A stretch of 64,000 bases of DNA, taken from NCBI GenBank assembly GCA_965203565.1, contig OZ241896.1, positions 1,736,001-1,800,000 on the forward strand, in the 5' to 3' direction. Each line of letters begins with the position of its first letter. Position 1 is the stretch's first letter. Origin of the DNA: JAAXGX01 sp965203565 (lineage in GTDB: Bacteria; Acidobacteriota; Vicinamibacteria; Vicinamibacterales; UBA8438). Under the pieces are notes generated by a model. That model saw only the letters and a program-made list of their open reading frames with translations, did no database searches and had not been told where the DNA came from. The translations under genes were made by a program, and so were the position numbers. Below, piece after piece: positions 1 through 8,240 of the stretch.

Positions 1-143
1 ATGCAGCCCGTTGCGGACCGGGCGTCCATAGGCCGGGCAGGTCCACAGCGCCCGGCGGCGATACGGGGCACGGCGCCGACAGGCGGGCGACCACGATGCC
101 GGCGGAGCCGATGCGATGCGGCGCCTGTGCGCCATCATCGCCA
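1..143. other. no recognised gene at left edge
   Basis: Left edge of the window before the IS3 orfB stop codon. Reading frames are open on the plus strand, but their translations are Arg/Pro/Ala-rich with no family resemblance, as expected for chance frames in GC-rich DNA. The missing 5' part of the IS630 transposase, or the second IS3 terminal repeat, might lie here or further left, but I could not recognise either. Confidence 0.4.
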
Positions 144-1100
144 TCATGCCCTCCCGGTGTTCCCCGCAGCAACGCCGGTGACGACGCCGGCCGGCGTCGG
201 CGTGTCGGCCGCGAACCGGCTCGTGGGTGCGAGCGCCTTGCCGGACCGGTCCGCGGCCGCCGTCTCGTGGAGACGTTCGAAGGCGAGCGGCGAGAGGTAG
301 CCCAGCGAGGAATGACGCCGCCGCGTGTTGTACCACCCTTCGATGAACGCGAACACGGCCGTCCGCGCCTCGGCGTGCGTCGCCCACCGCGTGCGGGCGA
401 GCAACTCGCACTCGAGCGTCGCGAAGAAGCTCTCGGCCAGCGCGTTGTCGAAACAGTCGCCGACCGAACCCATCGATAGCTGCACGCCCCATCGCTGACA
501 GCGGGCGCCGAAGGCCAGCGACGTGTACTGGCAACCTGGATCGGAATGGTGGATCACCGCCGACGGCCGGCGCTGCTGCACGGCCATCTCCAGCGCCTCG
601 GTCACCAGCGCCGTGCGCAGGTGCGCCGCCAGCGCCCAGCCCACGACCCGCCGGCTGAACACGTCCACGACGACGGCCAGGTAGAGCAAGCCGGCCTGTG
701 TCGGAACGTAGGTGATGTCGGCGACCCACAGACGGTTCGGCGCCACTGCCTCGAAACGGCGATCGACCCGGTCCGGGGCTGGCCGGACCCGCAGCGCTCG
801 GCGCGTCGTTCGCGGCCCGCGGCGACGGCTCACGCCCGCAATGCCCGCCGAGCGCATCACCCGCGCCACCCGCTTGCGGCTCACTGCGGCTCCGGCGGCG
901 GACAGTTCCGCGTGAATCCGGGGCGCGCCATACGTCCCGCGGCTGTGGACGTGAATCGCCCGCACGCGGGCCGTCAGATCCGCGTCGGCCTGCACGCGGG
1001 TGGACGGACGCCGCTGACGCCACGCATAGTACCCGCTCGTGGAGACACCGAGCACGCGGGCCATGGTGGCGATGCGGAAGCGGGCCTGATGCGCACTCAT
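144..1100 (-). CDS. IS3-family transposase OrfB (DDE integrase core)
   Basis: Catalytic subunit of an IS3-type transposase. The N-terminal part has the HTH_21-like motif SGYYAW. The rve integrase core follows, with the catalytic D in WVADITY, the second D in HHSDPGCQY and the E in DNALAESFFATLE; the C-terminal signature RRHSSLGYLSP is typical. Its ATG overlaps the orfA stop (ATGA, 1097-1100), but the frame is open upstream. An A-AAA-G slippery run in the 3' part of orfA (about 1150-1160) could give an OrfAB fusion by -1 frameshifting, as is known for IS3 elements. The last 35 or so residues after the core look unrelated to the family, suggesting the natural end or the IS terminus has been lost. 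Confidence 0.9.
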   Translation of the reverse strand: MSAHQARFRIATMARVLGVSTSGYYAWRQRRPSTRVQADADLTARVRAIHVHSRGTYGAPRIHAELSAAGAAVSRKRVARVMRSAGIAGVSRRRGPRTTRRALRVRPAPDRVDRRFEAVAPNRLWVADITYVPTQAGLLYLAVVVDVFSRRVVGWALAAHLRTALVTEALEMAVQQRRPSAVIHHSDPGCQYTSLAFGARCQRWGVQLSMGSVGDCFDNALAESFFATLECELLARTRWATHAEARTAVFAFIEGWYNTRRRHSSLGYLSPLAFERLHETAAADRSGKALAPTSRFAADTPTPAGVVTGVAAGNTGRA

Positions 1101-1405
1101 GAACCGGTAGACCTCCCGGGTCCGGTCTCCCGTGCGAACCAGGCCGTGGCTTTTGCCAATATTTCCCGTTCTTCCCGCAGCCGACGGTTCTCCCGACGCA
1201 GCCGGCGCATCTCTTCACGCTCTTCGGTGCGCAGACCGTCGGTGCGCTCGCCGGCATCGCGGCCGGCCTGCGCCACCCAGTTCCGGATCGCCTGGGCCGA
1301 CGGCTCGAACTCCCGAGCCAAGTCCTCCGGCGCACGCCCCGACCGGACCAGATCGACCATCTGCTTCCGGAACTCCGCCGCATACGGCGGTCTCGATTTC
1401 GCCAT
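1097..1405 (-). CDS. IS3-family transposase OrfA (HTH_Tnp_1)
   Basis: DNA-binding OrfA of the IS3-type element, about 102 aa. It has the helix-turn-helix region YAAEFRKQMVDLVRSG...AIRNWV and then a leucine-zipper-like basic segment ending REILAKATAWFARE, the classic end of this family. The ATG at 1405 is chosen because AGGAGG lies about 8 nt upstream; an upstream in-frame start at 1447 would add residues not seen in the family. It overlaps orfB by 4 nt and is in a different frame, consistent with programmed frameshifting. Confidence 0.85.
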   Translation of the reverse strand: MAKSRPPYAAEFRKQMVDLVRSGRAPEDLAREFEPSAQAIRNWVAQAGRDAGERTDGLRTEEREEMRRLRRENRRLREEREILAKATAWFARETGPGRSTGS

Positions 1406-1437
1406 CGCGAACACCTCCTCACTCCCAACAGGATCAG

Positions 1438-1457
1438 GTGTCCGCAAAACCGGGTCA
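1438..1457 (-). repeat. probable terminal repeat of the IS3 element
   Basis: On the minus strand this 20-bp stretch begins TGACCCGG and lies just upstream of orfA, where IS3 terminal repeats are expected (5'-TG...). On its outer side the IS630 reading frame resumes with no gap. The partner repeat was not identified, so this is only a candidate. Confidence 0.5.
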
Positions 1458-1458
1458 A

Positions 1459-1869
1459 CTCCAGTCGGCGGTGAGTCCGCAAGGCGTGCTGCGGTTCATG
1501 GTGGTCGACGGGCGGATGACGGCGGGGCGATTCATCGAGTTTCTCAAGCGTCTGCTGCACAACCAGACCCGCCCGATCTACCTCATCGTCGATCAGCATG
1601 CCGCGCACCGGGCCCGGCTGGTCGATGCGTTCGTGCAGTCGACGCACGGCCGCCTGCGGCTGTTCTTCCTGCCGTCGTACTCTCCGGAACTGAATCCGGA
1701 TGAATTGGTATGGAATCATCTGAAGACGCATGGGACTCGCAAGCGCCTGCTGCAAACGCCGGCGGAGCTCAGGCGCTACGTCCTCAGCCACCTGCGTTCC
1801 TTGCAGCGCACCCCCGCCCGTGTGCGCGGGTTCTTTGGAAAGCCCAGCCTCCTCTATATAAGCTCCTAG
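1459..1869 (+). pseudogene. IS630-family transposase, C-terminal fragment
   Basis: Open frame of about 137 codons encoding the C-terminal half of an IS630/Tc1-like DDE_3 transposase. It contains AVSPQGVLRFMVVDG, the second catalytic Asp in LIVDQHAAH and the catalytic Glu in LPSYSPELNPDELVWNHLK. The N-terminal half with the first Asp is missing because the IS3 element is inserted exactly where the frame begins. An AT-rich stretch follows at 1866-1900 and is probably the IS630 end; it abuts the stop of the UPF0324 gene. Confidence 0.85.
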
Positions 1870-1901
1870 TGTAATCAAACTAAGGGGTTCCTTAAAATAT
1901 T

Positions 1902-3359
1902 TCACTCACCGTCGCCCCGCCCTCCGGCGATCCGCCGCCAGTCGCCGACGTCGGTGTGGAAGAGCGCCGCGGCGTCGCGGCCGGTGGCGAGGTTGTGTTC
2001 TATCGTCGTGGCGGCGGGCGGCGCGGCGGCGGCGGCGGCGTCCGTGCGCGGCGGGCGTTCGAACAGGACGCCGCCGAACGCCAGGTGGGCGGCGGCCAGC
2101 GTCAGCGCGAGGTTGAACGTCTGGCCGGCGAGGTAGAGCTGGATCGGCCGGCCGCCCGCCGTGTGGCGCGCCAAGTCGCGGAAGCTCGACTCGAGGCCGA
2201 TGCTGACGAACGCCAGGCAGAAGAGCCAGCCGCGCACGTCGGACGTCAGGTCGAGGGTTGCGGCGACGCGCGCTGCGCCGAGCGTCGGCGTCAGGACGAA
2301 CGAGAAGAGGAGCGACGCGGCGGCGAAGCCGATGACGAACTTCGGCAGGCGGCGCCAGATCTCGATCGCCTCCGGCTTCCGGCCGCCCGTCCGTTCGACC
2401 CTGGCGACCCAGAAGACCGCCACGAGGAACGCGATCAGGCCGATCAGCGTGTTCTGGATCATCTTCACCACGGCGGCGATCTGCTCCGCCTGCTCGCCGA
2501 GCAGGGCGCCGGCCGCGACGACGGCGCCGGTGGCGTCGACCGTGCCTCCGATCCAGGCGGCGCCGACCACCGGGTCGATGCCGGCGGCGCGGACGGCGAG
2601 CGGCATCACGATCATCATCGCCACCGTGAAGATCAGCGACATGCCGACCGCGAGCGTCAGCTCCTGCTTCCGGGCGCGCGTGGCCGCCGCCACCGCCATG
2701 GCGGCCGAGACGCCGCAGACGGAAGTGGCCGCCGCAATCACCATCACCAGCGGGCGGCTGCCTATCCGGAGCGTCCGGACCCCGAACCGGTACATGCAGA
2801 CGAGGACGACGGGGGTGACCAGCCAGGCGACGAACAGTCCCGGCAGGCCGAGGCGCAGGACGTTGCCGAACAGGACTTCCGCCCCGAGCAGCACCAGTCC
2901 GGTCTTGACGTACAGCTCGCTGCGGAGCGCCGGCCGGAGCCACGCCGGCGTCCCGCCGGCGCCGGCCCGGCCGGTGTTGGCGATGACGAGTCCGATCAGG
3001 AGCGCCCAGAACGCGTACCCGACGCCGGCGGCGCGCACGCCCACCTGGTTGGCCAGCGTGTAGGCGGCGACGGCCAGCAGGAACAGCGGAACGAAGGCGG
3101 CGGCGTGGCGGCGGCCCTCGCCGGCGATCGCCTGCGCGGCGAGCGCGCCGAGTCCCAGCAGGCCCAGCCCCAGTCCCAGGAGTCCCGGCGCGCGGCCGGC
3201 GAACGCCTCCGTCGGCAGGACCGACCAGCGTCCGACGCTCGGCACTGCGTCGATCAGCCCCGCCGCCGCGCCCGCCATGACCAGCCCGGCGAGCCAGACC
3301 GCCCACCAGTCCTCCGACGCGGCGAGCGGGCTGCGCTGCCTGGACGCGGCGGCGCTCAT
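1902..3359 (-). CDS. UPF0324 (YeiH-type) family membrane protein
   Basis: Integral inner-membrane protein of 485 aa with about ten or more hydrophobic segments. Recognisable family blocks include GLVLLGAEVLFGNVLRLG, CGVSAAMAVAAATRA, GGTVDATGAVVAAGALLG and VVKMIQNTLIG, which match the UPF0324/YeiH group (often annotated as putative sulfate exporters; function not established). It is longer than the usual 320-350 aa because of an N-terminal extension with extra hydrophobic helices and a hydrophilic Ala-rich C-terminus. Its ATG overlaps the stop codon of the short aquaporin-like ORF upstream (ATGA), suggesting translational coupling. The 3' end lies directly beside the IS630 remnant. Confidence 0.85.
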   Translation of the reverse strand: MSAAASRQRSPLAASEDWWAVWLAGLVMAGAAAGLIDAVPSVGRWSVLPTEAFAGRAPGLLGLGLGLLGLGALAAQAIAGEGRRHAAAFVPLFLLAVAAYTLANQVGVRAAGVGYAFWALLIGLVIANTGRAGAGGTPAWLRPALRSELYVKTGLVLLGAEVLFGNVLRLGLPGLFVAWLVTPVVLVCMYRFGVRTLRIGSRPLVMVIAAATSVCGVSAAMAVAAATRARKQELTLAVGMSLIFTVAMMIVMPLAVRAAGIDPVVGAAWIGGTVDATGAVVAAGALLGEQAEQIAAVVKMIQNTLIGLIAFLVAVFWVARVERTGGRKPEAIEIWRRLPKFVIGFAAASLLFSFVLTPTLGAARVAATLDLTSDVRGWLFCLAFVSIGLESSFRDLARHTAGGRPIQLYLAGQTFNLALTLAAAHLAFGGVLFERPPRTDAAAAAAPPAATTIEHNLATGRDAAALFHTDVGDWRRIAGGRGDGE

Positions 3360-3508
3360 GGCGGGTCCAGCCAGCGGAAGAAGCCGGTCGCCGCGGCGGC
3401 GCCGGCAAGCCGGGCGGCGATGAACGCCGGCGCATCGGCCGGCGCGATGCCGGCGAAGGCGGCGGTGAAGGCGGCGGTGAAGGCGCGCCGCGGCGGGTCG
3501 GCGGTCAC
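3356..3508 (-). pseudogene. C-terminal aquaporin (MIP) remnant
   Basis: A 50-codon frame starting with GTG and ending in ATGA overlap with the UPF0324 gene. The segment FAGIAPADAPAFIAARLAGAAAAT followed by FFRWLDPP resembles the last helix of bacterial aquaporins, where a TFAGI block follows the second NPA motif; I am matching this from memory of the family. No NPA motif and no upstream helices are present, because the sequence upstream is the end of the DUF1223 gene. It is most likely a relic of a deletion; it could also be a short coupled leader peptide. The FTAAFTAAF direct repeat near its start is unusual. Confidence 0.5.
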
Positions 3509-3527
3509 GGCGCGCCCAGTCGGAGTT

Positions 3528-4334
3528 TCATCCGAGAGGCGCCTGCGCGGCGCCGACGATCGGGCCGCCGTCCGGCTCCTGCAGGAGCACCACGAGGCGG
3601 AGCTGTCCGCGGCGCCAGGCGGGGCTCACGTGCACGCGGCCTTCTATCGGGTAGGCGTCGCGCGGCGGGCGGGGCAGGGCGCCGAGCCAGGTGAGGCTGC
3701 GGACCACGCCGGTGTGGGTCAGCGTCCGGGACGCGTTCTCGCCGCGGGTGACGTCGGTGGTGAGCGGGCCCTCGGTGACGGCGACCCAGACGTCGGGCGG
3801 CGCGCTGGTGGGAGGGACCGCCGTTGCGCGCCCTGTGACGCGCACCGTGTCGCCGCCGGCGGGCGCCGCTTCGATGGCGAGCGCCGCCTTCGGCGCCTTG
3901 CGCGCGTCGGCGACGGCGTCGTGCGCGGCGATCGACCGGCTGCCCACGAGCGCCGTCTGGCCGTCGACCACCATCATCGGCGTGTAGAGATGCCGCTCGC
4001 CGAGCGCTTCGACGTAGGCCCGCTGCCGGTCGTTGAACCGGCCGGACGAGAACGGGTCGCGCCAGCCCAGCCGGTTCCAGTAGTCGACGTGCTCGCTGAG
4101 CGGGATGATCAGGGCGCCCCGGACCGGCTGGTTGCGCTCGAGCGCCCGGAGCAGGTCGTCGGCCGGCGGACAGCTCGAGCAGCCCTGCGACGTGAACAGC
4201 TCGACGACGACCGGGGTCAGTGCGTCGCCGCCGCCGGCCGCCTGCGCCGCTTCGGTCGCGGCGGCCGGCGCAAGCCGCAAGGGGGCGGTCAGCGTCAGCG
4301 CGAGCAGCGGCCCGGCGGCGAGAACGGCGCGCAT
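3528..4334 (-). CDS. DUF1223 secreted thioredoxin-like protein
   Basis: 268-aa exported protein. The N-terminus is a signal peptide (hydrophobic residues 3-25 ending in AAA). The family block VVVELFTSQGCSSCPPADDLL carries a CxxC pair (C52, C55), followed by SEHVDYWNRLGWRDPFSS and YTPMMVVDGQ, all diagnostic of DUF1223. The fold is predicted thioredoxin-like, and the periplasmic role is not established. The start ATG at 4334 immediately precedes a signal sequence; longer frames upstream run antisense to the esterase gene and are rejected. It is divergent from the esterase gene across a 69-bp promoter region. Confidence 0.88.
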   Translation of the reverse strand: MRAVLAAGPLLALTLTAPLRLAPAAATEAAQAAGGGDALTPVVVELFTSQGCSSCPPADDLLRALERNQPVRGALIIPLSEHVDYWNRLGWRDPFSSGRFNDRQRAYVEALGERHLYTPMMVVDGQTALVGSRSIAAHDAVADARKAPKAALAIEAAPAGGDTVRVTGRATAVPPTSAPPDVWVAVTEGPLTTDVTRGENASRTLTHTGVVRSLTWLGALPRPPRDAYPIEGRVHVSPAWRRGQLRLVVLLQEPDGGPIVGAAQAPLG

Positions 4335-4352
4335 GACTTTCCGTTCCGATCC

Positions 4353-4358
4353 TATACT
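4353..4358 (+). promoter_or_regulatory. candidate -10 element for the esterase-bioFD operon
   Basis: TATACT lies 46 nt before the esterase ATG in the short divergent gap between the DUF1223 and esterase genes. No good -35 is visible. The same hexamer recurs upstream of the RTX gene and the first cytochrome c gene in this window. Confidence 0.35.
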
Positions 4359-4403
4359 AGGGGCAGCCGAACGTTCCTTCCCTCTCAGACAGCGAGGAGC
4401 CAG

Positions 4404-5363
4404 ATGTCCAGACGGTCCATTGCGTGCGCGGTCCTGATCGCGTCGGCGTTGACGTTCACCGGTCCGGGCGCCGCCCGGGCCCAGTTGAGCGAGGCTGGAG
4501 TGCTGCTCGCCACGCTCGACAACGCGTACCGGGTCGTTCCGAACGTGACGTACCACACGGCGAGCGGCGTCGACAACAAACTCGACCTGTACCTGCCCCG
4601 CAACGCCGACGCCGCCCCGCCGGTGCTGCTGCTGATCCACGGCGGCGGCTGGGTGATCGGCCAGAAGGAGACGTACACGATGCGGCTGCTCCCCTATCTG
4701 GAGATGGGGTTCGCCGTGGTCAACGTCGAGTACCGCCTGGCGAACGTCGCGCTGGCGCCGGCGGCGGTCGAGGACTGCCTGTGCGCGCTGCGGTGGATCG
4801 CGCAGAACGCCGAGGAGTACAACCTCGACGCGTCGCGCGTCGTCGTCACCGGGATGTCCGCCGGCGGGCACCTGTCGCTGACGACCGGCATGATCCCGTC
4901 GTCGGCCGGCCTCGACCGGCAGTGCATGGCGCGCGCCTTCTCGGGGCCCCGTCCCGCGGACCCGGCCACGGTGGTCGCCATCGTCAACTGGTACGGCATC
5001 ACCGACGTGGTCGACATGCTGGACGGACCGAACGCCAAGGGGTACGCCGTCGAGTGGCTCGGCAGCCTGCCGAACCGGGCGGAGGTGGCCTCCCGCGTTT
5101 CGCCGGTGAACTACGTGCGCGCCGGGTTGCCGCCGATCCTGACGATCCACGGCGACGACGATCCTATCGTCCCGTACCAGCACGCGGTCCGGCTGAAGGA
5201 CCAGCTCGATGCGGCCGGCGCGCCGAACGAGCTGCACACGGTGCCGGGCGGCGGCCACGGCAGTTTCACCGACGCCGAGACTATCGCGATCTACGAGAAG
5301 ATCTTCGGCTTCCTCTCCCGGCACGGGGTCGGCGCGCGCCGGGCGACGAACCAGCAGGACTGA
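4404..5363 (+). CDS. exported alpha/beta-hydrolase esterase (BD-FAE/HSL-like)
   Basis: 319-aa hydrolase with a cleavable signal peptide (residues 1-27, ending ARA). It has the oxyanion motif HGGGW at 79-83, the nucleophile elbow GMSAGG (Ser152), the acid loop HGDDDPIVPYQ and the catalytic His region GGGHGSF. These match the hormone-sensitive-lipase/BD-FAE group of esterases acting on short acyl esters; the natural substrate is unknown. A GAGGAG ribosome-binding site lies 5-10 nt upstream of the ATG. It opens a plus-strand run (10-nt gap to the next gene) continuing into bioF and bioD. Confidence 0.85.
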   Translation: MSRRSIACAVLIASALTFTGPGAARAQLSEAGVLLATLDNAYRVVPNVTYHTASGVDNKLDLYLPRNADAAPPVLLLIHGGGWVIGQKETYTMRLLPYLEMGFAVVNVEYRLANVALAPAAVEDCLCALRWIAQNAEEYNLDASRVVVTGMSAGGHLSLTTGMIPSSAGLDRQCMARAFSGPRPADPATVVAIVNWYGITDVVDMLDGPNAKGYAVEWLGSLPNRAEVASRVSPVNYVRAGLPPILTIHGDDDPIVPYQHAVRLKDQLDAAGAPNELHTVPGGGHGSFTDAETIAIYEKIFGFLSRHGVGARRATNQQD

Positions 5364-5373
5364 TCGGGGCCGC

Positions 5374-7017
5374 ATGATCAGGCTGCGCGCGCCGCGGACG
5401 GCGCTGGCGTGCGCCGCGCTCGTCTGGGCGGCGGGGGGCGGCGCTGCGGCCCTCGCCGCCGGACAGGCCGCCGGCGGCGGCGCGGCCGACCCGGCGGCGC
5501 TCGACGCGGCGTTCGCCGCGTTCTGGGCGGCCGACTCGGACCGGGCGGCGGCGCGCGCCATCGCCGCCGTCCTGGCCGCCGGCCCGACCGCCGGCGAGGT
5601 CCGGGCGCGGCTCCGGGCCGGGCGCGAGCATCCGGCCGACGCGCCGACCGGCCGGCATCTGCGGAGCCGGCGCAACCGCGACGGCGTGCGGCACGACTAC
5701 GTGCTGCGCGTCCCGCCCGCGTACGACCCGCGCACGCCGATCCCGGTGCGGGTCTACCTGCACGGCGGCGTCATGCGCCCGCGGCCGGCCGACGGCGAGT
5801 GGTGGCGCAGCGAAGAGCGGTGGGTCCGCGACGACGCCATCGTGGTCGCGCCCGCGTCGTGGAGCGAATCGGTCTGGTGGCGGCGGAGCCAGATCGAGAA
5901 TCTGGCCGGGCTGCTGGGCGACGTCAAGCGCGTCTACAACGTGGACGAGGACCGCGTCCACCTGCTGGGCGTCTCCGACGGGGCGACCGGCGCCTGGTAC
6001 CACGCCTTCAAGGCCACGACTCCCTGGGCCGGCTTCCTCAGCTTCATCGGTCATCCGGCCGTGCTCGGCAACCCCCGGTCGGCGGTCGACGGCGAGATGC
6101 ACGTGGTCAACCTGCGCGGCAAGCCGTTCTTCGTGGTGAACGGCGCGCGCGACCGCCTGTATCCCGCCGCCGTGATCGAGCCGTACGTCCGGCTGTTCGC
6201 CGAGGCGGGGGTCGCGATAGAGTTCCGCCCGCAGCCCGACGCCGGTCACGACCTGAGCTGGTGGGACCGGGAAGCGGCCCGCGTCGAGGCGTTCATCGCA
6301 GCCACCCCCCGCCGGCCGCTGCCCGACCGGCTGACCTGGGAGACCGAGACCGCGCGCGAGTTCAACCGCGCGCACTGGCTCGTCATCGACGAGCTGGGGG
6401 CGGTGCGCGGGGAGAGCGCGCCGGAGGAGTTCGACCGGGTGACCGTGCCCGGGCCGCGCCGGCCGCTCGGCATCGACACGGTCGCCGAGCTGCCGGACGG
6501 GGCCGGTCTGAAGGTGGTCGAGGTCCGGCCCGGCTCGCTGGCGGACGAGGCCGGCGTCGCGGCCGAAGACGTCATCCTCGACCTGGGCGGCGTCCCCGCG
6601 CGGACCGCCGAGGCGGCGCGGCGGGTCCTTCTCGGCGTCCGGCCCGGCCGGAGCCTGCCGGTCACGGTGGAGCGCGCGGGCGCGCCGGTCCGGCTCGCCC
6701 TGCGGTTTCCGGCGTCGCAGCCGGGCGAGTCGCGGCCCGCGTTCCCCGGCGGCCGGACGTCCGGGCGGGTCGATCTCCGGCGGGAGGGCAACACGGTCGC
6801 CGCCTCGACGCGCGGCGTCCGCCGGTTCACGCTGCTGCTCTCGGAGGACCAGTTCGACCTGTCCCGGCCGGTCAGGGTGGTGGTCAACGGCGTCGTCGCC
6901 CACGACGCCGCGGCGCCCCCCGACGCGGCGACGCTGCTGCGCTGGGCCGCCGTCGACCAGGACCGGCGCCTGCTGTTCAGCGCCGAGCTGGCGATAGAGG
7001 CGCCGCCGGCGCGGTAG
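5374..7017 (+). CDS. exported alpha/beta-hydrolase with C-terminal PDZ domain
   Basis: 547-aa protein. A hydrophobic N-terminus (LACAALVWAAGGG...) looks like a signal peptide. The middle region resembles a PHB-depolymerase/phospholipase-type alpha/beta hydrolase: YLHGGV oxyanion region, nucleophile elbow LLGVSDGATG, acid region VNGARDRLYP and the catalytic His in DAGHDLSWW. Residues from about 375 form a PDZ-like domain (GLKVVEVRPGSLADEAGV...EDVILDLGG), and about 90 residues of unassigned sequence follow. The PDZ suggests recognition of a peptide tail or partner. It starts 10 nt after the esterase stop, so the two may be co-expressed. The substrate is unknown. Confidence 0.75.
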   Translation: MIRLRAPRTALACAALVWAAGGGAAALAAGQAAGGGAADPAALDAAFAAFWAADSDRAAARAIAAVLAAGPTAGEVRARLRAGREHPADAPTGRHLRSRRNRDGVRHDYVLRVPPAYDPRTPIPVRVYLHGGVMRPRPADGEWWRSEERWVRDDAIVVAPASWSESVWWRRSQIENLAGLLGDVKRVYNVDEDRVHLLGVSDGATGAWYHAFKATTPWAGFLSFIGHPAVLGNPRSAVDGEMHVVNLRGKPFFVVNGARDRLYPAAVIEPYVRLFAEAGVAIEFRPQPDAGHDLSWWDREAARVEAFIAATPRRPLPDRLTWETETAREFNRAHWLVIDELGAVRGESAPEEFDRVTVPGPRRPLGIDTVAELPDGAGLKVVEVRPGSLADEAGVAAEDVILDLGGVPARTAEAARRVLLGVRPGRSLPVTVERAGAPVRLALRFPASQPGESRPAFPGGRTSGRVDLRREGNTVAASTRGVRRFTLLLSEDQFDLSRPVRVVVNGVVAHDAAAPPDAATLLRWAAVDQDRRLLFSAELAIEAPPAR

Positions 7018-7043
7018 GCGGCCCCGCCGAACGGTTCCCCGCC

Positions 7044-8240
7044 ATGTCTCGCCGCGCCGACGCCCGGCCGCCGCTCCGCGGCGCGGAGAGCGCGCTCGCC
7101 GCCCAGGTCCGCGCACGCCTGGCGGACCTCGGCGCCCAAGGGCTGCTCCGGACGCTGCGTCCGCCGTCCGGCATCGACCTTTCCTCCAACGACTACCTGG
7201 GGCTGGCGGCCGACCCGCGGCTGGCGCGGCGTCTGGCCGAGGCGGCGATGCGGGAGGGGTGCGGCAGCACCGGCTCGCGCCTGCTCCGGGGCCACCGCGA
7301 GAGCTTCGCCGCCGTCGAGCGCCGGTTCGCGGCGTTCAAGCGGACCGAGCGCAGCCTCTACTTCTCGAGCGGCTACCTCGCCAACCTCGCCGTGCTGGCG
7401 ACGCTGCCGGAGGCGGGGGACGTCATCTACTCGGACGCGCGGAACCACGCGAGCCTGATCGACGGAACCCGCCTGTCGCGCGCCCGGTGCGTCGTCGCGC
7501 CGCACGGCGACCCGGACGGCCTCGCGCGGCGGCTGTCCGAAGACGGCGGTCCGGGCCAGCGGTTCGTGGTGGTCGAGTCGCTGTACAGCATGGACGGCGA
7601 CTTCGCCCCGCTCGCCGGCTACGCCTCGGTCTGCCGGCGCTTCGGGGCGGCGCTGGTGGTGGACGAAGCGCACGCGGTCGGCGTCTACGGGGACGACGGC
7701 AGCGGGCTCGTCCGCGCGTGCGGCGTCGAGCGCGACGTCTTCCTGTCGATCAACACGGCCGGGAAGGCGCTCGGCGCCGCCGGCGCGTTCGTGGCGGGGC
7801 CGGCGTGGGCCATTGACTACCTGGAGCAGCGCGCCCGCCCGTTCGTCTTCTCGACCGCCGCGCCGCCGGCGCTGGCCGCGGCGATCGACGCGGCGCTCGA
7901 CGCGGTGGCCGCCGAGCCGGAACGCCGCGCGGCGCTCGCCGCCCGCGTCCGGTTCCTCCGCGCGCGGCTGGCGCAGGCCGGCGTCGCCCTCGCCGCCGAC
8001 CTGTCGCAGATCGTGCCGATCGTGGTCGGCGCCAACGCCGCCGCCGTCGCGCTCGCCGCCGAGTTGCAGCGGCGGGGATTCGACGTGCGCGCCGTCCGCC
8101 CCCCGTCGGTGCCGGAGGGGACGGCGCGGCTGCGGATCTCGGTGAACGCCGGGCTGTCCGAGAGCGACCTGGGCCGGTTCGTCGATGCGCTCCGGGAGGC
8201 TCTCGAGGAGGTCGGACAGTGCGCCGCGGCCTGTTCGTGA
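7044..8240 (+). CDS. bioF: 8-amino-7-oxononanoate synthase (BioF)
   Basis: 398-aa PLP enzyme of the alpha-oxoamine synthase family, condensing pimeloyl-ACP/CoA with L-alanine in the first committed step of biotin ring assembly. Visible landmarks are the SSNDYLGLA substrate loop (47-55), GCGSTGSRLLRGH, the cofactor aspartate and histidine in DEAHAVG (207-213) and the PLP lysine in the block NTAGKALG (K241). The length fits the family. The 3' end overlaps bioD by 22 nt. The related enzyme KBL is less likely given the adjacent bioD. Confidence 0.9.
   Translation: MSRRADARPPLRGAESALAAQVRARLADLGAQGLLRTLRPPSGIDLSSNDYLGLAADPRLARRLAEAAMREGCGSTGSRLLRGHRESFAAVERRFAAFKRTERSLYFSSGYLANLAVLATLPEAGDVIYSDARNHASLIDGTRLSRARCVVAPHGDPDGLARRLSEDGGPGQRFVVVESLYSMDGDFAPLAGYASVCRRFGAALVVDEAHAVGVYGDDGSGLVRACGVERDVFLSINTAGKALGAAGAFVAGPAWAIDYLEQRARPFVFSTAAPPALAAAIDAALDAVAAEPERRAALAARVRFLRARLAQAGVALAADLSQIVPIVVGANAAAVALAAELQRRGFDVRAVRPPSVPEGTARLRISVNAGLSESDLGRFVDALREALEEVGQCAAACS

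Larger units (their letters stand above)
144..1457 (-). mobile_element. IS3-family insertion sequence inside an IS630-type element
   Basis: A two-ORF IS3-type element (orfA and orfB on the minus strand). The orfA-side end is placed at 1457: the minus strand there starts with TG and carries a terminal-repeat-like stretch (1438-1457), and IS630 coding sequence resumes at once at 1458-1459. The orfB-side end is not defined: I found no convincing matching inverted repeat, and the orfB frame runs past the usual end of the protein to 144. The left boundary is therefore only the orfB stop codon. Confidence 0.75.

Noticed and set aside
144..260. Second terminal repeat of the IS3 element (CCGGTTCGCGGCCGACAC on the minus strand)
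   Set aside because: It resembles the other end in direct, not inverted, orientation with gaps; likely chance in GC-rich DNA.
1956..4403. Long plus-strand open frame running into the esterase gene
   Set aside because: Upstream of the ATG at 4404 the translation is low-complexity Arg/Gly/Glu-rich and antisense to the UPF0324 and DUF1223 genes, which have clear family motifs; it is a GC-rich shadow.
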